A stretch of 64,000 bases of DNA from Robiginitalea aurantiaca (GTDB lineage: Bacteria; Bacteroidota; Bacteroidia; Flavobacteriales; Flavobacteriaceae). Numbering within the stretch: position 1 is the first letter of the stretch; every line of letters begins with the position of its first letter. The position numbers and the translations under genes were made by a program. The notes under the pieces were generated by a model, which did not search any database, was not told the DNA's origin, and was given only the letters and a program-made list of their open reading frames with translations. This document shows, piece after piece, positions 9,590 to 17,601 of the stretch. The stretch is from assembly GCF_030380815.1 (NCBI RefSeq), contig NZ_JAUDUY010000002.1, positions 558,001-622,000 on the forward strand. Reading direction: 5' to 3'.

Positions 9590-9688
9590 CTATTTGTTCC
9601 GAAGTTTATAAAACATCCGTATGATGAAAAACAGCCACATCAAAAAGATGAAGCCTACAAAAATGGAATAAATGAGTACGAACTCCAC
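9590..9688 (-). CDS. Very small membrane protein, 32 residues
   Basis: A GTG at 9688 opens a 32-codon frame ending TAG 9590-9592. The product is nearly all one hydrophobic helix (FVLIYSIFVGFIFLMW) with a basic tail (RMFYKLRNK), so it would sit as a single-pass inner-membrane peptide with its C-terminus inside. The GTG lies one base after the stop codon of the 60-residue membrane protein upstream, which suggests translational coupling. It could also be noncoding sequence or a frameshifted tail of the upstream gene. Confidence 0.35.
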   Translation of the reverse strand: MEFVLIYSIFVGFIFLMWLFFIIRMFYKLRNK

Positions 9689-9689
9689 G

Positions 9690-9872
9690 CTACTTCTTAT
9701 ATTTCAGGTAGTTCATAAAGCCGAGGATAGTGGGAGCCCAGAGACCTATGAAGATGGCTTCCAGTTTTTCCCCCTGTAGGAAGCGTATTTCAGAAACTAC
9801 TATTATAGATAAAACCACCAAAAGCAGGATAATATTCATCCAGCCCAACCGTTCCACAAATTCCTTGAACAT
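9690..9872 (-). CDS. Small two-helix membrane protein
   Basis: 60 residues with hydrophobic segments at about 13-28 and 40-52 and a basic C-terminus (YLKYKK). No family is recognised. It starts with ATG, has its own AT-rich upstream region, and is followed directly by the 32-residue frame at 9590-9688. Confidence 0.55.
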   Translation of the reverse strand: MFKEFVERLGWMNIILLLVVLSIIVVSEIRFLQGEKLEAIFIGLWAPTILGFMNYLKYKK

Positions 9873-10264
9873 TCCAGTTCTTATTAGGTTAAAGATACAA
9901 AAAAGTCAAAAATAATTTAAGAAAACTTTAACATTTTTAAGGTCTTTGGGCGCTTGTGTCTGCTACGCGCCGATTGGAAACAATCATTTCTGGAGCAAAC
10001 AATAAAATTCCAAGACCTTAATACGTCTACTTCTTAAGTAAAAGTAATACTTTCCTATCTTTTAGTGGAACAAGCCTGATACTTAAAGGACGAAACAATC
10101 CTGCCATTGTTACATTCTGCAGCGGACCCCCGGGTGGTGTGTCCGATTAATGTAGCGTAGCGTCTTCTGATTGCGGTCAGATGTATGCACGGAGGCGGCG
10201 TTTTCCGAAGGGTTGAACAGGCATTGAGATGAACGCAGCCTTCCTGAGGTCTTAAGTTGGGGCC
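9873..10264. other. 392-base intergenic region with a long inverted repeat
   Basis: No credible reading frame or tRNA is visible. It contains an inverted repeat (9937-9949 against 10010-10021) enclosing a smaller hairpin (9949-9953 with 9967-9971). The rest, including a GC-rich stretch near 10120-10210, shows nothing I can name. Confidence 0.4.
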
Positions 10265-11266
10265 TTATTTTTCAGCGACCTGATCCGGCTCCAGAAATCC
10301 CTGCTCGCGCATCCAGTCATCATTGAAAATCTTACCCACGTAGCGACTCCCGTGATCGTGGAACAGAACGACGACGATATCCTCAGGGCCGAAATGCTCC
10401 TTGAGTTGAAGTACCCCTTTTATAGCCGCACCTGCAGAATTCCCTAAAAACATCCCTTCTTCCTTTGCGAGGCGTCGGGTGTATACGGCGGCATCCTTAT
10501 CGGTGACTTTCGTAAATCCGTCGATTACCTCAAAATTCACGTTTTCGGGAAGGATGTCCTCTCCGATACCCTCTGTGATATAGGGATAAATTTCATTCTC
10601 ATCGAAAATACCGGTTTCGTGGTACTTCTTGAATACGGAGCCGTAGGTATCCACTCCCCATACCTTAATGTCCGGATTTTTGGATTTCAGGAATGTCCCC
10701 ACACCCGAAATCGTGCCTCCCGTGCCCACACCAACGACAAAATGCGTGACTTTTCCATCGGTCTGCTTCCAGATCTCAGGACCGGTGCTTTCAAAATGTG
10801 CCAGCGTATTGGCCGGATTATCGTATTGATTGACATACCAGGCACCTGGAATCTCCTCAGACAAACGTCTGGCTGTAGAATAATAACTCCTGGGATCCTC
10901 CGGGGCAACATCCGTAGGACAAACATGAACTTCGCAACCCACGGCCCTGAGGATATCAATTTTTTCCCTGGATTGCTTATCACTGATTACACAAATCATC
11001 CGATAGCCCTTTATTATGGCGGCCAGGGCAAGCCCCATACCCGTGTTACCTGAAGTCCCCTCGACTATAGTCCCTCCGGGCTTCAATATCCCCCGGGCTT
11101 CGGCGTCTTCGACCATCCGGAGTGCCATTCGGTCCTTAACCGAATTTCCAGGGTTGAAAGTTTCATATTTGGCCAAAACCAGACAGGGCAATTCTGCCGT
11201 GATCCGATTTATTTGGACCAGTGGGGTATTCCCAATGGTCTCGAGTATATTTTGAGCGTATTCCAT
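10265..11266 (-). CDS. PLP-dependent cysteine synthase / cystathionine beta-synthase family enzyme
   Basis: 333 residues from the ATG at 11266; a TTG 18 bases further up is possible but would overlap the promoter-like box. Fold-type II PLP signatures are present: NPGNSVKDR with the Schiff-base lysine, TSGNTGMGLAL which binds the substrate carboxylate, and GVGTGGTISGVG which binds the cofactor phosphate. There are no C-terminal regulatory CBS domains. It either makes cysteine from O-acetylserine and sulfide or condenses serine with homocysteine; the sequence alone does not decide. A perfect TAnnTTTG box ends 7 bases before the ATG. Confidence 0.87.
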   Translation of the reverse strand: MEYAQNILETIGNTPLVQINRITAELPCLVLAKYETFNPGNSVKDRMALRMVEDAEARGILKPGGTIVEGTSGNTGMGLALAAIIKGYRMICVISDKQSREKIDILRAVGCEVHVCPTDVAPEDPRSYYSTARRLSEEIPGAWYVNQYDNPANTLAHFESTGPEIWKQTDGKVTHFVVGVGTGGTISGVGTFLKSKNPDIKVWGVDTYGSVFKKYHETGIFDENEIYPYITEGIGEDILPENVNFEVIDGFTKVTDKDAAVYTRRLAKEEGMFLGNSAGAAIKGVLQLKEHFGPEDIVVVLFHDHGSRYVGKIFNDDWMREQGFLEPDQVAEK

Positions 11267-11273
11267 GGACGGG

Positions 11274-11281
11274 CAAAGATA
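11274..11281 (-). promoter_or_regulatory. Bacteroidota -7 promoter box TATCTTTG
   Basis: Perfect match to TAnnTTTG on the minus strand, 7 bases before the ATG of the cysteine-synthase-family gene. If used, transcription would start at or next to the start codon. No convincing -33 TTTG is present at the usual spacing. Confidence 0.45.
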
Positions 11282-11309
11282 CAAAGCACACCGAACTAAA
11301 CCGAATAAT

Positions 11310-12551
11310 CTAGGCGAAGCGGATGGCTTTCACGGGACTGATCCGGGTAATGATCCAGGAAGGGATCAGAAGCATCAGCAAACACAACACCAATACGCCT
11401 GCATTCAGAATCAGAACTGTCGAAAGGTCGAGATATACCGGGATATAGGTCATGTAGTACTCCTCCGGGTTCGGGAATTTAAAAACCCTGAATTTCCACT
11501 GAATCGCCAGGATTCCCAGTCCGAGGAGATTCCCCCACAATAGCCCCAAACCAATCAAATAAGCGGCATTGTACAAAAAGACCTTGCGGATGCTCCAGTT
11601 TGTAGTCCCCAGGGATTTTAAAATACCTATCATGGGAGTCCTTTCCAAAATCAGTACGAGCAGGGCCGTTATCATATTTATTCCGCCAACCAGTATCATG
11701 ATCCCGATGATAAGGGCAATGTTAAAATCAAAAAGACCAATCCATTCAAAAATCTGATAGTACTTATTCTGAATGGTCTGCGTATCGAGATTGGAAAGCG
11801 TCCTGCCGTAAATCTCAGCTCCTTTTTCATCGATCTGCTCAAAATCCTCGAGGAACACCTCAAAATTCCCAACCTGATCTGCCTGCCAGTTGTTCATACG
11901 CTGAATATGGCGGATGTCCGTGAAGATATAGGTGGCATCAAATTCCTCAAAACCGCTGTCGTAAATACCCACTACCTGGAAACGCCTCTGGTTAGGGATT
12001 CTATCTGGATTCTCCTCCTTCAGGAAAAAACTGTTGAACAGGCTGTCTACCCCCAATTGGAGACGTTCGGCCATCCTCCTTGAAATCAGGACTTCAGAAT
12101 TGAGGGCGTCTGAATAGTCGGGGAGGCGGCCCCCAACGAGAAACTCTTCAAATGCGGACCAGTCGTAATCCGTACCCACCCCTTTTGCGATAAAGCCTTC
12201 AAAGGTATCTTCCATACGGATGATCCCGGCCTTAGTCGCCACGGCCTGTACATGGCGTACACCATCGGTAATCTTAAATTCAGGATAAAACTCCTGATGC
12301 GTGCTCACAGGAATAATGGAGACCTCCGAACTATTGTTGTCGTAATTGTATATCTGAATATGGCCATTGAAAGCAGATACCTTTTCCCTGATTTTATGTC
12401 GCAGACCCACACCTGTTGCCAGGGCGATGAGCATCATAAGGAGGCCGAGGGCTATAGCCGCTATGGCTATTTTAATTATCGGGGCGGAAATACTACTTTT
12501 ATGTTCCTTACTCCCTATAAGCCGCCTGGCGATGTACCACTCTAAATTCAA
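11310..12551 (-). CDS. FtsX-type ABC transporter permease, LolC/LolE-like
   Basis: 413 residues. One membrane helix near residues 25-50 (IIKIAIAAIALGLLMMLIA), a large periplasmic MacB-like domain to about residue 270, then three C-terminal helices around 280-300, 325-350 and 375-400, which is the LolC/E layout. In Gram-negative bacteria this permease, with the ATPase LolD, releases lipoproteins from the inner membrane; the large number of lipoproteins here fits. The start is TTG at 12551: an in-frame stop lies just upstream and NLEWYIARRLIG is the usual family N-terminus. The divergent NamZ-type gene starts only 3 bases away. Confidence 0.82.
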   Translation of the reverse strand: MNLEWYIARRLIGSKEHKSSISAPIIKIAIAAIALGLLMMLIALATGVGLRHKIREKVSAFNGHIQIYNYDNNSSEVSIIPVSTHQEFYPEFKITDGVRHVQAVATKAGIIRMEDTFEGFIAKGVGTDYDWSAFEEFLVGGRLPDYSDALNSEVLISRRMAERLQLGVDSLFNSFFLKEENPDRIPNQRRFQVVGIYDSGFEEFDATYIFTDIRHIQRMNNWQADQVGNFEVFLEDFEQIDEKGAEIYGRTLSNLDTQTIQNKYYQIFEWIGLFDFNIALIIGIMILVGGINMITALLVLILERTPMIGILKSLGTTNWSIRKVFLYNAAYLIGLGLLWGNLLGLGILAIQWKFRVFKFPNPEEYYMTYIPVYLDLSTVLILNAGVLVLCLLMLLIPSWIITRISPVKAIRFA

Positions 12552-12554
12552 TGG

Positions 12555-13805
12555 ATGTTTGTCTTAACTGCCTTCAAAAATACATTTTTAGTTCTTCTTC
12601 TGACCGTTATGGCATGTGGAGGGTCACAGCAGACCCAAAACTCGGCGACCGAAACGGTATCCGAAGCGCAGGAGAAGGAGGTTATCGTTGCAGCAAACCG
12701 CACTGAAACCTATTTCGACCTCCTACGCGGTAAGGACTTCGCCCTGGTAGCCAATCAAACTTCAGTAATCTTTACTCCGGTCCGCGAAGGAGCAGAGGGT
12801 TCCCGGATGTGGGTTCATTTGGCAGATAGCTTGCTGGGTGCAGGTATGGGATTAAAAAAAGTCTTTGCTCCCGAACATGGCTTCAGGGGCCTGTCAGACG
12901 CCGGTGAAAAAGTTATGGATGGGATGGATTCGCGCACAGGCCTGCCCGTCCTCTCGCTTCACGGCGCGCATCGAAAACCTACTCAGGAGCAATTAGTAGA
13001 TCTGGACCTGGTCCTTTTTGACATTCAGGATGTAGGGGTCAGGTTCTATACCTATATCGCAACCCTGCAACTGGTGATGGAAGCCTGTGCCGAAGCCGGG
13101 ATTCCCCTTGTGGTTCTGGACCGTCCCAATCCCAATATCCATTACGTGGACGGGCCAATGATGGAAGCAGAGCACCGCAGTTTTTTAGGTAAAACAGAAA
13201 TCCCCCTTGTTTATGGTATGACCATAGGGGAATACGCACGGATGATCAACGAGGAAGGGTGGTTAGCAGATGGCGTGAAAGCGGACTTAACGGTGATCGC
13301 TCTTGAGGGGTACAGCCGAAACACCCCCTATGTGTTACCCATTCCCCCCTCCCCTAACCTGCCGTCCCATCAGGCGGTTCGATTGTACCCAAGCCTCGGC
13401 CTGCTTGAAGGAACTCACGTCAATGCAGGCAGGGGGACTTCCCTTCAGTTTCAGTCTTTCGGGGCGCCTTTTCTTTCGGATTCACATTTCGATTACTCCT
13501 ACACGCCTGAGTCACGCCCGGGAGCTAGCAATCCAAAACAATTGGGAAAAGTATGCTATGGAAGAGATCTAAGCCAGGTACCTCCCCCGGATGCCGTTGA
13601 TCTCAAGTGGCTTATAGAGGCCTATACCCACCGGGATAATACTTCAGCATTCTTTAAAACGGAAGGGTTCACCAAACACGCGGGAACAGCCGAATTACAA
13701 AAACAGATAGAAGCCGGGATGTCTGCCTCGGAAATTCGCTTAACATGGCAGGAGGATCTTGAGGCATTTAAGAAAATCAGAGCGAAATACCTGATGTACC
13801 ACTAG
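12555..13805 (+). CDS. namZ: DUF1343 / NamZ-type exo-beta-N-acetylmuramidase lipoprotein (GH171)
   Basis: 416 residues. Lipoprotein signal with lipobox VMAC (Cys21). The mature protein matches the DUF1343 family (B. subtilis YbbC/NamZ): ALVANQTS, FAPEHGFRG, FDIQDVGVRFYTYI, VLDRPNP, and the late YPSLGLLEGTHVNAGRGT. Characterised members remove N-acetylmuramic acid from the non-reducing end of peptidoglycan fragments, so this protein probably takes part in wall recycling or scavenging at the envelope. The start codon lies 3 bases from the divergent permease start, and its last 4 bases overlap the convergent sterol-desaturase gene. Confidence 0.85.
   Translation: MFVLTAFKNTFLVLLLTVMACGGSQQTQNSATETVSEAQEKEVIVAANRTETYFDLLRGKDFALVANQTSVIFTPVREGAEGSRMWVHLADSLLGAGMGLKKVFAPEHGFRGLSDAGEKVMDGMDSRTGLPVLSLHGAHRKPTQEQLVDLDLVLFDIQDVGVRFYTYIATLQLVMEACAEAGIPLVVLDRPNPNIHYVDGPMMEAEHRSFLGKTEIPLVYGMTIGEYARMINEEGWLADGVKADLTVIALEGYSRNTPYVLPIPPSPNLPSHQAVRLYPSLGLLEGTHVNAGRGTSLQFQSFGAPFLSDSHFDYSYTPESRPGASNPKQLGKVCYGRDLSQVPPPDAVDLKWLIEAYTHRDNTSAFFKTEGFTKHAGTAELQKQIEAGMSASEIRLTWQEDLEAFKKIRAKYLMYH
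12575..12582 (-). promoter_or_regulatory. Candidate -7 box TATTTTTG for the LolC/E-like gene
   Basis: TAnnTTTG match on the minus strand, 23 bases upstream of the TTG start at 12551 and inside the coding sequence of the divergent namZ-type gene. With no intergenic space, the promoter has to lie there. Confidence 0.4.
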
Positions 13806-14653
13806 GTCGTATCCCCCCTTGGCACCTCGACTGTAGTGGGTCTGCGGTATTTATGGAAGGGCTGTTTTAAAAGGCCTGCAACGCTACTGTTCTCCTTTCT
13901 GTCCGGGAAAGTATCCACCCCGTAGACAATTGTATCCCGGTCCAATTCCATATAAGTGCCAAAAAGCCGATCCCAGATCGAAAAAATATTTCCGTAGTTC
14001 GAATCCGTGTACGGCAGTACAAAATGGTGGTGCACCTTATGCATATCCGGAGAGACCAGTACCCAGCTAAGGGCTTTATCCACCCGCCTGGGGAGACGGA
14101 TATTGGCATGGGTAAACTGTGTGGCCACAAGGGAAAGGGATTGATACAACATCACAATTCCTATGGGGGCTCCAATGATAAAAACCCCGGTAAGGGTAAA
14201 GAAAAACCGGATCAGGCTTTCCAGGGGATGATGCCGGTTCGCCGTGGTGGTATCGACCTCCTGGTCTGAGTGGTGCACAAGATGAACCATCCACAGTGGT
14301 TTAACCTTGTGCTCCACGTAGTGGGCGAGGTATGCCCCGATAAAATCGAGGAGCAAAACACCCAGAAGGACATAAAGCCAAAGGGGCATTTCCGGGAGCC
14401 AGTTCAGGATCCCGAAATCATTTGCCTGAACCCAGTCACTGGTTTTTAAAAGGAGAAAGGCCAGTGCAAAATTGACAATAATCGTGGTTAGGGTAAAAAA
14501 GAAATTGGGCAGCGCATGCCGCCATTTTCTATAGTTGAATTTAAACAGGGGGACGGCTCCTTCAAGAATCCAGAAAAAAGTAATCCCCAGAACCAGTATC
14601 AGGCTCCTGTGTGAGGAGGGAATACCCTCAAAATAGGCGATAACAGCATCCAT
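13802..14653 (-). CDS. Sterol desaturase / fatty acid hydroxylase family membrane protein
   Basis: 283 residues with several membrane helices and the three histidine clusters of the di-iron hydroxylase family: HYVEH (H111, H115), HLVHH (H124, H127, H128) and HKVHHH (H205, H208, H209), plus NRHH at 140-142. Such enzymes add hydroxyl groups or double bonds to lipid or carotenoid substrates in the membrane. Because this organism probably makes carotenoids for retinal, a carotenoid or lipid substrate is possible, but nothing nearby proves it. Confidence 0.85.
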   Translation of the reverse strand: MDAVIAYFEGIPSSHRSLILVLGITFFWILEGAVPLFKFNYRKWRHALPNFFFTLTTIIVNFALAFLLLKTSDWVQANDFGILNWLPEMPLWLYVLLGVLLLDFIGAYLAHYVEHKVKPLWMVHLVHHSDQEVDTTTANRHHPLESLIRFFFTLTGVFIIGAPIGIVMLYQSLSLVATQFTHANIRLPRRVDKALSWVLVSPDMHKVHHHFVLPYTDSNYGNIFSIWDRLFGTYMELDRDTIVYGVDTFPDRKENSSVAGLLKQPFHKYRRPTTVEVPRGDTT

Positions 14654-14709
14654 ATTGTAAAAATATCAAATTCTGTATTGATTTATAGCAAATCAAATAA
14701 TTTCATAAC

Positions 14710-15210
14710 TCACATGTACCTGGGGTAGGCCGCTTTCATAGCTTCAACGATGCGGAAAGCCGCAGGGCAAATTGCGACATTCTTCAGGGTAAGGTGGTTG
14801 ATCTGATGGAACTTACGTCTGTCTGTATGTGGAAATTCCCTGCAGGCCTTTGGGCGAACCTCATAAATGGAACAGTAATTATCGGTACCCAGAAAGGCAC
14901 AGGGAACCCCATGAAGGACCATATCACCTTCTTCATCCTTCCGCAAATAAGTGGTGCTGAATTCCGATGGTTTCATTTTTAAATGACGTGAAATCCGGGC
15001 AATATCGTGATCGGTAAAAAGAGGGCCGGTGGTTCGGCAGCAGTTGCCGCACTGCAGGCAATCTGTATGCTGGAATTCATGGTCATGCAATTTCCGCATC
15101 GTCCCATCCAGATCCCGGGGGGGACGCGATTTGATTTTTTTGAGAAAGCGGCGGGACTCAGGGTCTTTTTGGGCAGCCCGCTGGGGTAGTAATCGCAATT
15201 CTTCCTGCAT
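14710..15210 (-). CDS. YkgJ-family cysteine-cluster protein
   Basis: 166 residues with the zinc/iron-binding cluster CLQCGNCC (C51, C54, C57, C58) and a second set CAFLG...YCSIYEVRPKACREFP further on, which is the YkgJ/UPF0153 pattern. The biochemical role of the family is not established. Divergent from the methyltransferase gene at 15288, with 77 bases between starts. Confidence 0.8.
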   Translation of the reverse strand: MQEELRLLPQRAAQKDPESRRFLKKIKSRPPRDLDGTMRKLHDHEFQHTDCLQCGNCCRTTGPLFTDHDIARISRHLKMKPSEFSTTYLRKDEEGDMVLHGVPCAFLGTDNYCSIYEVRPKACREFPHTDRRKFHQINHLTLKNVAICPAAFRIVEAMKAAYPRYM

Positions 15211-15228
15211 TTAATAAGCAGTTTTAGC

Positions 15229-15236
15229 TACCTTTG
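15229..15236 (+). promoter_or_regulatory. -7 promoter box TACCTTTG for the methyltransferase gene
   Basis: Perfect TAnnTTTG on the plus strand in the divergent intergenic region, about 51 bases before the GTG start. A TTTA lies about 15 bases further upstream but is a weak -33 candidate. Confidence 0.4.
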
Positions 15237-15287
15237 AAACTCTTTAAATCAGCCGGATAGCGGGCTGTTTGTTCAAAAGTACACTCT

Positions 15288-15998
15288 GTGGATCTTTTCG
15301 GAAAGGCTTTGATGGATTATTACACGGACCAGTCCCAGGGACTGCTGCGAAGTCGTTCTTCCCTCAATACCCTGGAAGAGGTTCCCGCTTCGTATTTCTT
15401 CAGGGATTTTGAGAGCATGCCCGCTCTGGAGCAGGAAGCGCTCAGGCAATGCCGGGGGTCGGTTTTAGATATTGGATGCGGCGTCGGGAGTCATTGCCTC
15501 TACCTTCAGAAAACGGGACGGGATTGTACGGGGATGGACAGCAGTTCTGAAGCCATAGAAATCGCCTTAAAAAGAGGGGTGGAATCTGCTAGCTGTTCGG
15601 ACATCCTGAAATACCAGTCCCGCAAATACGATACGCTCCTCCTGATGATGAATGGGATCGGAATTGCAGGTACTTTAAAGGGATTACCCGTATTTCTGGG
15701 GCATTTAAAGACTTTATTGAAACCCGGAGGGCAGATCTTAATGGATTCCAGCGATTTGATCTATATGTTTGATGCCGATGAAGATGGTGGGGTTTGGGTT
15801 CCCGGAGATGTAGCGTACTATGGAGAGGTTAGTTATCAATGGGAGTACGATGGCCAAATTGGACCGACCTTTCCCTGGCTGTTTCTGGACTTCAATACCC
15901 TGAAAAATGAGGTTGCCATGCTTGGTTTTGAAGTCGAAATGATCATGAAAGGCCCGCATTTCGATTATTTGGCACGGCTTACCCCGTTGTCCATGTGA
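15288..15998 (+). CDS. Class I SAM-dependent methyltransferase
   Basis: 236 residues. The SAM-binding motif I is VLDIGCGVGSHCLYL near residues 62-76, followed by a conserved acidic residue in GMDSSSEAIEIA and motif LLKPGGQILMDSS. The start is GTG at 15288, chosen because DLFGKALMDYY is the usual start of close relatives; the next ATG would drop eight residues of it. Substrate unknown. Confidence 0.8.
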   Translation: MDLFGKALMDYYTDQSQGLLRSRSSLNTLEEVPASYFFRDFESMPALEQEALRQCRGSVLDIGCGVGSHCLYLQKTGRDCTGMDSSSEAIEIALKRGVESASCSDILKYQSRKYDTLLLMMNGIGIAGTLKGLPVFLGHLKTLLKPGGQILMDSSDLIYMFDADEDGGVWVPGDVAYYGEVSYQWEYDGQIGPTFPWLFLDFNTLKNEVAMLGFEVEMIMKGPHFDYLARLTPLSM

Positions 15999-16036
15999 TT
16001 TGCACTGAAAACGTTAGTTTTACAAAAAAAATACTG

Positions 16037-16840
16037 ATGCTGAAAAGGTTTTTTGCACTCTTAGTTCTGAGTGGCTTGCTTATGCCGTCCGCTTGTACCG
16101 ATGATTCGGATATTTCCGGTGGTGATACCGACCGGGTTGACCGCTCTGCAAACTTGCTCAGCGCAGGTGCCAGCGGTTCTGACATCCTCACAAATGAGGA
16201 TTTTGATCGCATACAGATTGAAGTGGCTTATGTCAATGGCTTCCGCCCCACTGACCTTGCCCTTGACAACCTTAGTCAATACCTTCAGGAACGGACCTTC
16301 AAGGAAGACATCAGTTATCTTTTTCTTCCCCTCCCCTCACCGGATGAAAACGATCTGACCTTACAGGAGATCGCCACCCTTGAAACAGAAAACCGAACGA
16401 CATACAACGACGGACGAACTCTCTCCGTTTATATCTATTTTGCAGACGCCCCATCGGTAAATGATGATGAATCCGAGGGCCTGGTCACATTGGGTGCCGT
16501 TTACCGCAACACTTCCATGGTCATTCATGAAAGTACCATCAGGAGCCTTGCCTCGAAGAGCGTCCTCATTACAGTTGCAGAGGTAGAAAGCACAGCCTTA
16601 ATCCATGAATTCGGCCATTTGTTTGGGCTTGTAGACCTCGGAACCCCCGAAGTAAATCCCCATGAAGACCCGGAAGCTTCCAACCACTGCGATGTAGAGG
16701 GATGTCTTATGCGGGCCGAGTTGGAGTTTGGGACAGGAGTCCTGAGTGTTCTTGAGAAACGCGCTGCCAAGGGGTTGTCAGAACTTCCCGGGCTGGACGC
16801 AGAATGCATTCGCGACCTTCAGGCTATAGGCGGAAGGTAG
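16037..16840 (+). CDS. Metzincin-like metalloprotease lipoprotein
   Basis: 267 residues from ATG 16037, chosen because it begins the lipoprotein signal (MLKRFFALLVLSG, lipobox PSAC, Cys20). After Cys come acidic residues TDDSD, as in surface-exposed Bacteroidota lipoproteins. The zinc site is HEFGHLFGLVD (H190, E191, H194, D200), a metzincin motif with Asp as third ligand, followed by CDVEGCLM (residues 218-225), which may be the Met-turn. It is probably an envelope or surface protease. It follows the methyltransferase by 38 bases. Confidence 0.72.
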   Translation: MLKRFFALLVLSGLLMPSACTDDSDISGGDTDRVDRSANLLSAGASGSDILTNEDFDRIQIEVAYVNGFRPTDLALDNLSQYLQERTFKEDISYLFLPLPSPDENDLTLQEIATLETENRTTYNDGRTLSVYIYFADAPSVNDDESEGLVTLGAVYRNTSMVIHESTIRSLASKSVLITVAEVESTALIHEFGHLFGLVDLGTPEVNPHEDPEASNHCDVEGCLMRAELEFGTGVLSVLEKRAAKGLSELPGLDAECIRDLQAIGGR

Positions 16841-16865
16841 CAGGTTCCAAATACACTTCCCGCGC

Positions 16866-17498
16866 TTAGGGGATGTTCAGATATTTATGCGTTTGAAGGG
16901 ATACCCGCCACTTTGGGTTTTCCATGACGTAATCCACGATCATCGGGGTAACCTTTTCGCGAACACTCCATTCAGGCTGTAGATACAGCAGGCAAGAATC
17001 TGATACCTTTTCTGCCTGTTGTTCTGCAAAAACCAAATCGTGCCTGTTATAGATGATGACCTTGAGTTCGTCTGCCCTTGAAGGAGCGGGTTCAATCGGA
17101 AGTTTATTCTTTTTAGGGGAAAGACAAATCCAATCCCAGACCCCGGTCAGCGGGTAGGCTCCGGAGGTTTCAATATGAATCTTTAATCCGCGTTTTTTCA
17201 GTTGCTCCGTAAGCGGACCCATATCCCAGGTAAGGGGTTCTCCACCCGTAATTACAATGGTATCTGAATATCGTGCCGCCTCATCCGCAATGGTATGGAT
17301 ATCAGTAGGCGGGTGGGTTTCTGCATTCCAGCTCTCCTTTACGTCACACCAGTGACAACCGACATCGCAGCCCCCCACACGGATAAAATACGCCGCCGTA
17401 CCCTTGTGGTATCCCTCCCCCTGTATGGTGTAAAATGCTTCCATCAGAGGCAGCATCAAACCTTGTTCAACCTGTGCCAGTACAGCTGCTTTTTCCAT
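16866..17498 (-). CDS. queE: 7-carboxy-7-deazaguanine synthase
   Basis: 210 residues from ATG 17498; longer starts are open but LMLPLMEAFYTIQGEG at residues 14-29 is the normal family N-terminus. The radical SAM cluster motif is CDVGCHWC (CxxxCxxC), followed by ITGGEPL and HIETSGAYP. QueE converts 6-carboxytetrahydropterin to 7-carboxy-7-deazaguanine on the route to queuosine in tRNA. No other queuosine gene is adjacent. A perfect TATCTTTG box ends only 5 bases before the ATG. Confidence 0.92.
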   Translation of the reverse strand: MEKAAVLAQVEQGLMLPLMEAFYTIQGEGYHKGTAAYFIRVGGCDVGCHWCDVKESWNAETHPPTDIHTIADEAARYSDTIVITGGEPLTWDMGPLTEQLKKRGLKIHIETSGAYPLTGVWDWICLSPKKNKLPIEPAPSRADELKVIIYNRHDLVFAEQQAEKVSDSCLLYLQPEWSVREKVTPMIVDYVMENPKWRVSLQTHKYLNIP

Positions 17499-17503
17499 GG
17501 GGT

Positions 17504-17511
17504 CAAAGATA
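17504..17511 (-). promoter_or_regulatory. -7 promoter box TATCTTTG for queE
   Basis: Perfect TAnnTTTG match, 5 bases before the ATG at 17498, in the divergent region shared with the DUF853 gene. It would place the transcript start at or next to the start codon. No clear -33 element. Confidence 0.45.
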
Positions 17512-17601
17512 ACAAATCCGGGCATGCACATCCTTCGATCCTGAAGAAAAGCGCACTTTAGTATTTGGCTGAATTCCGCTACTTTTACCAAAATTCAAAA
17601 C

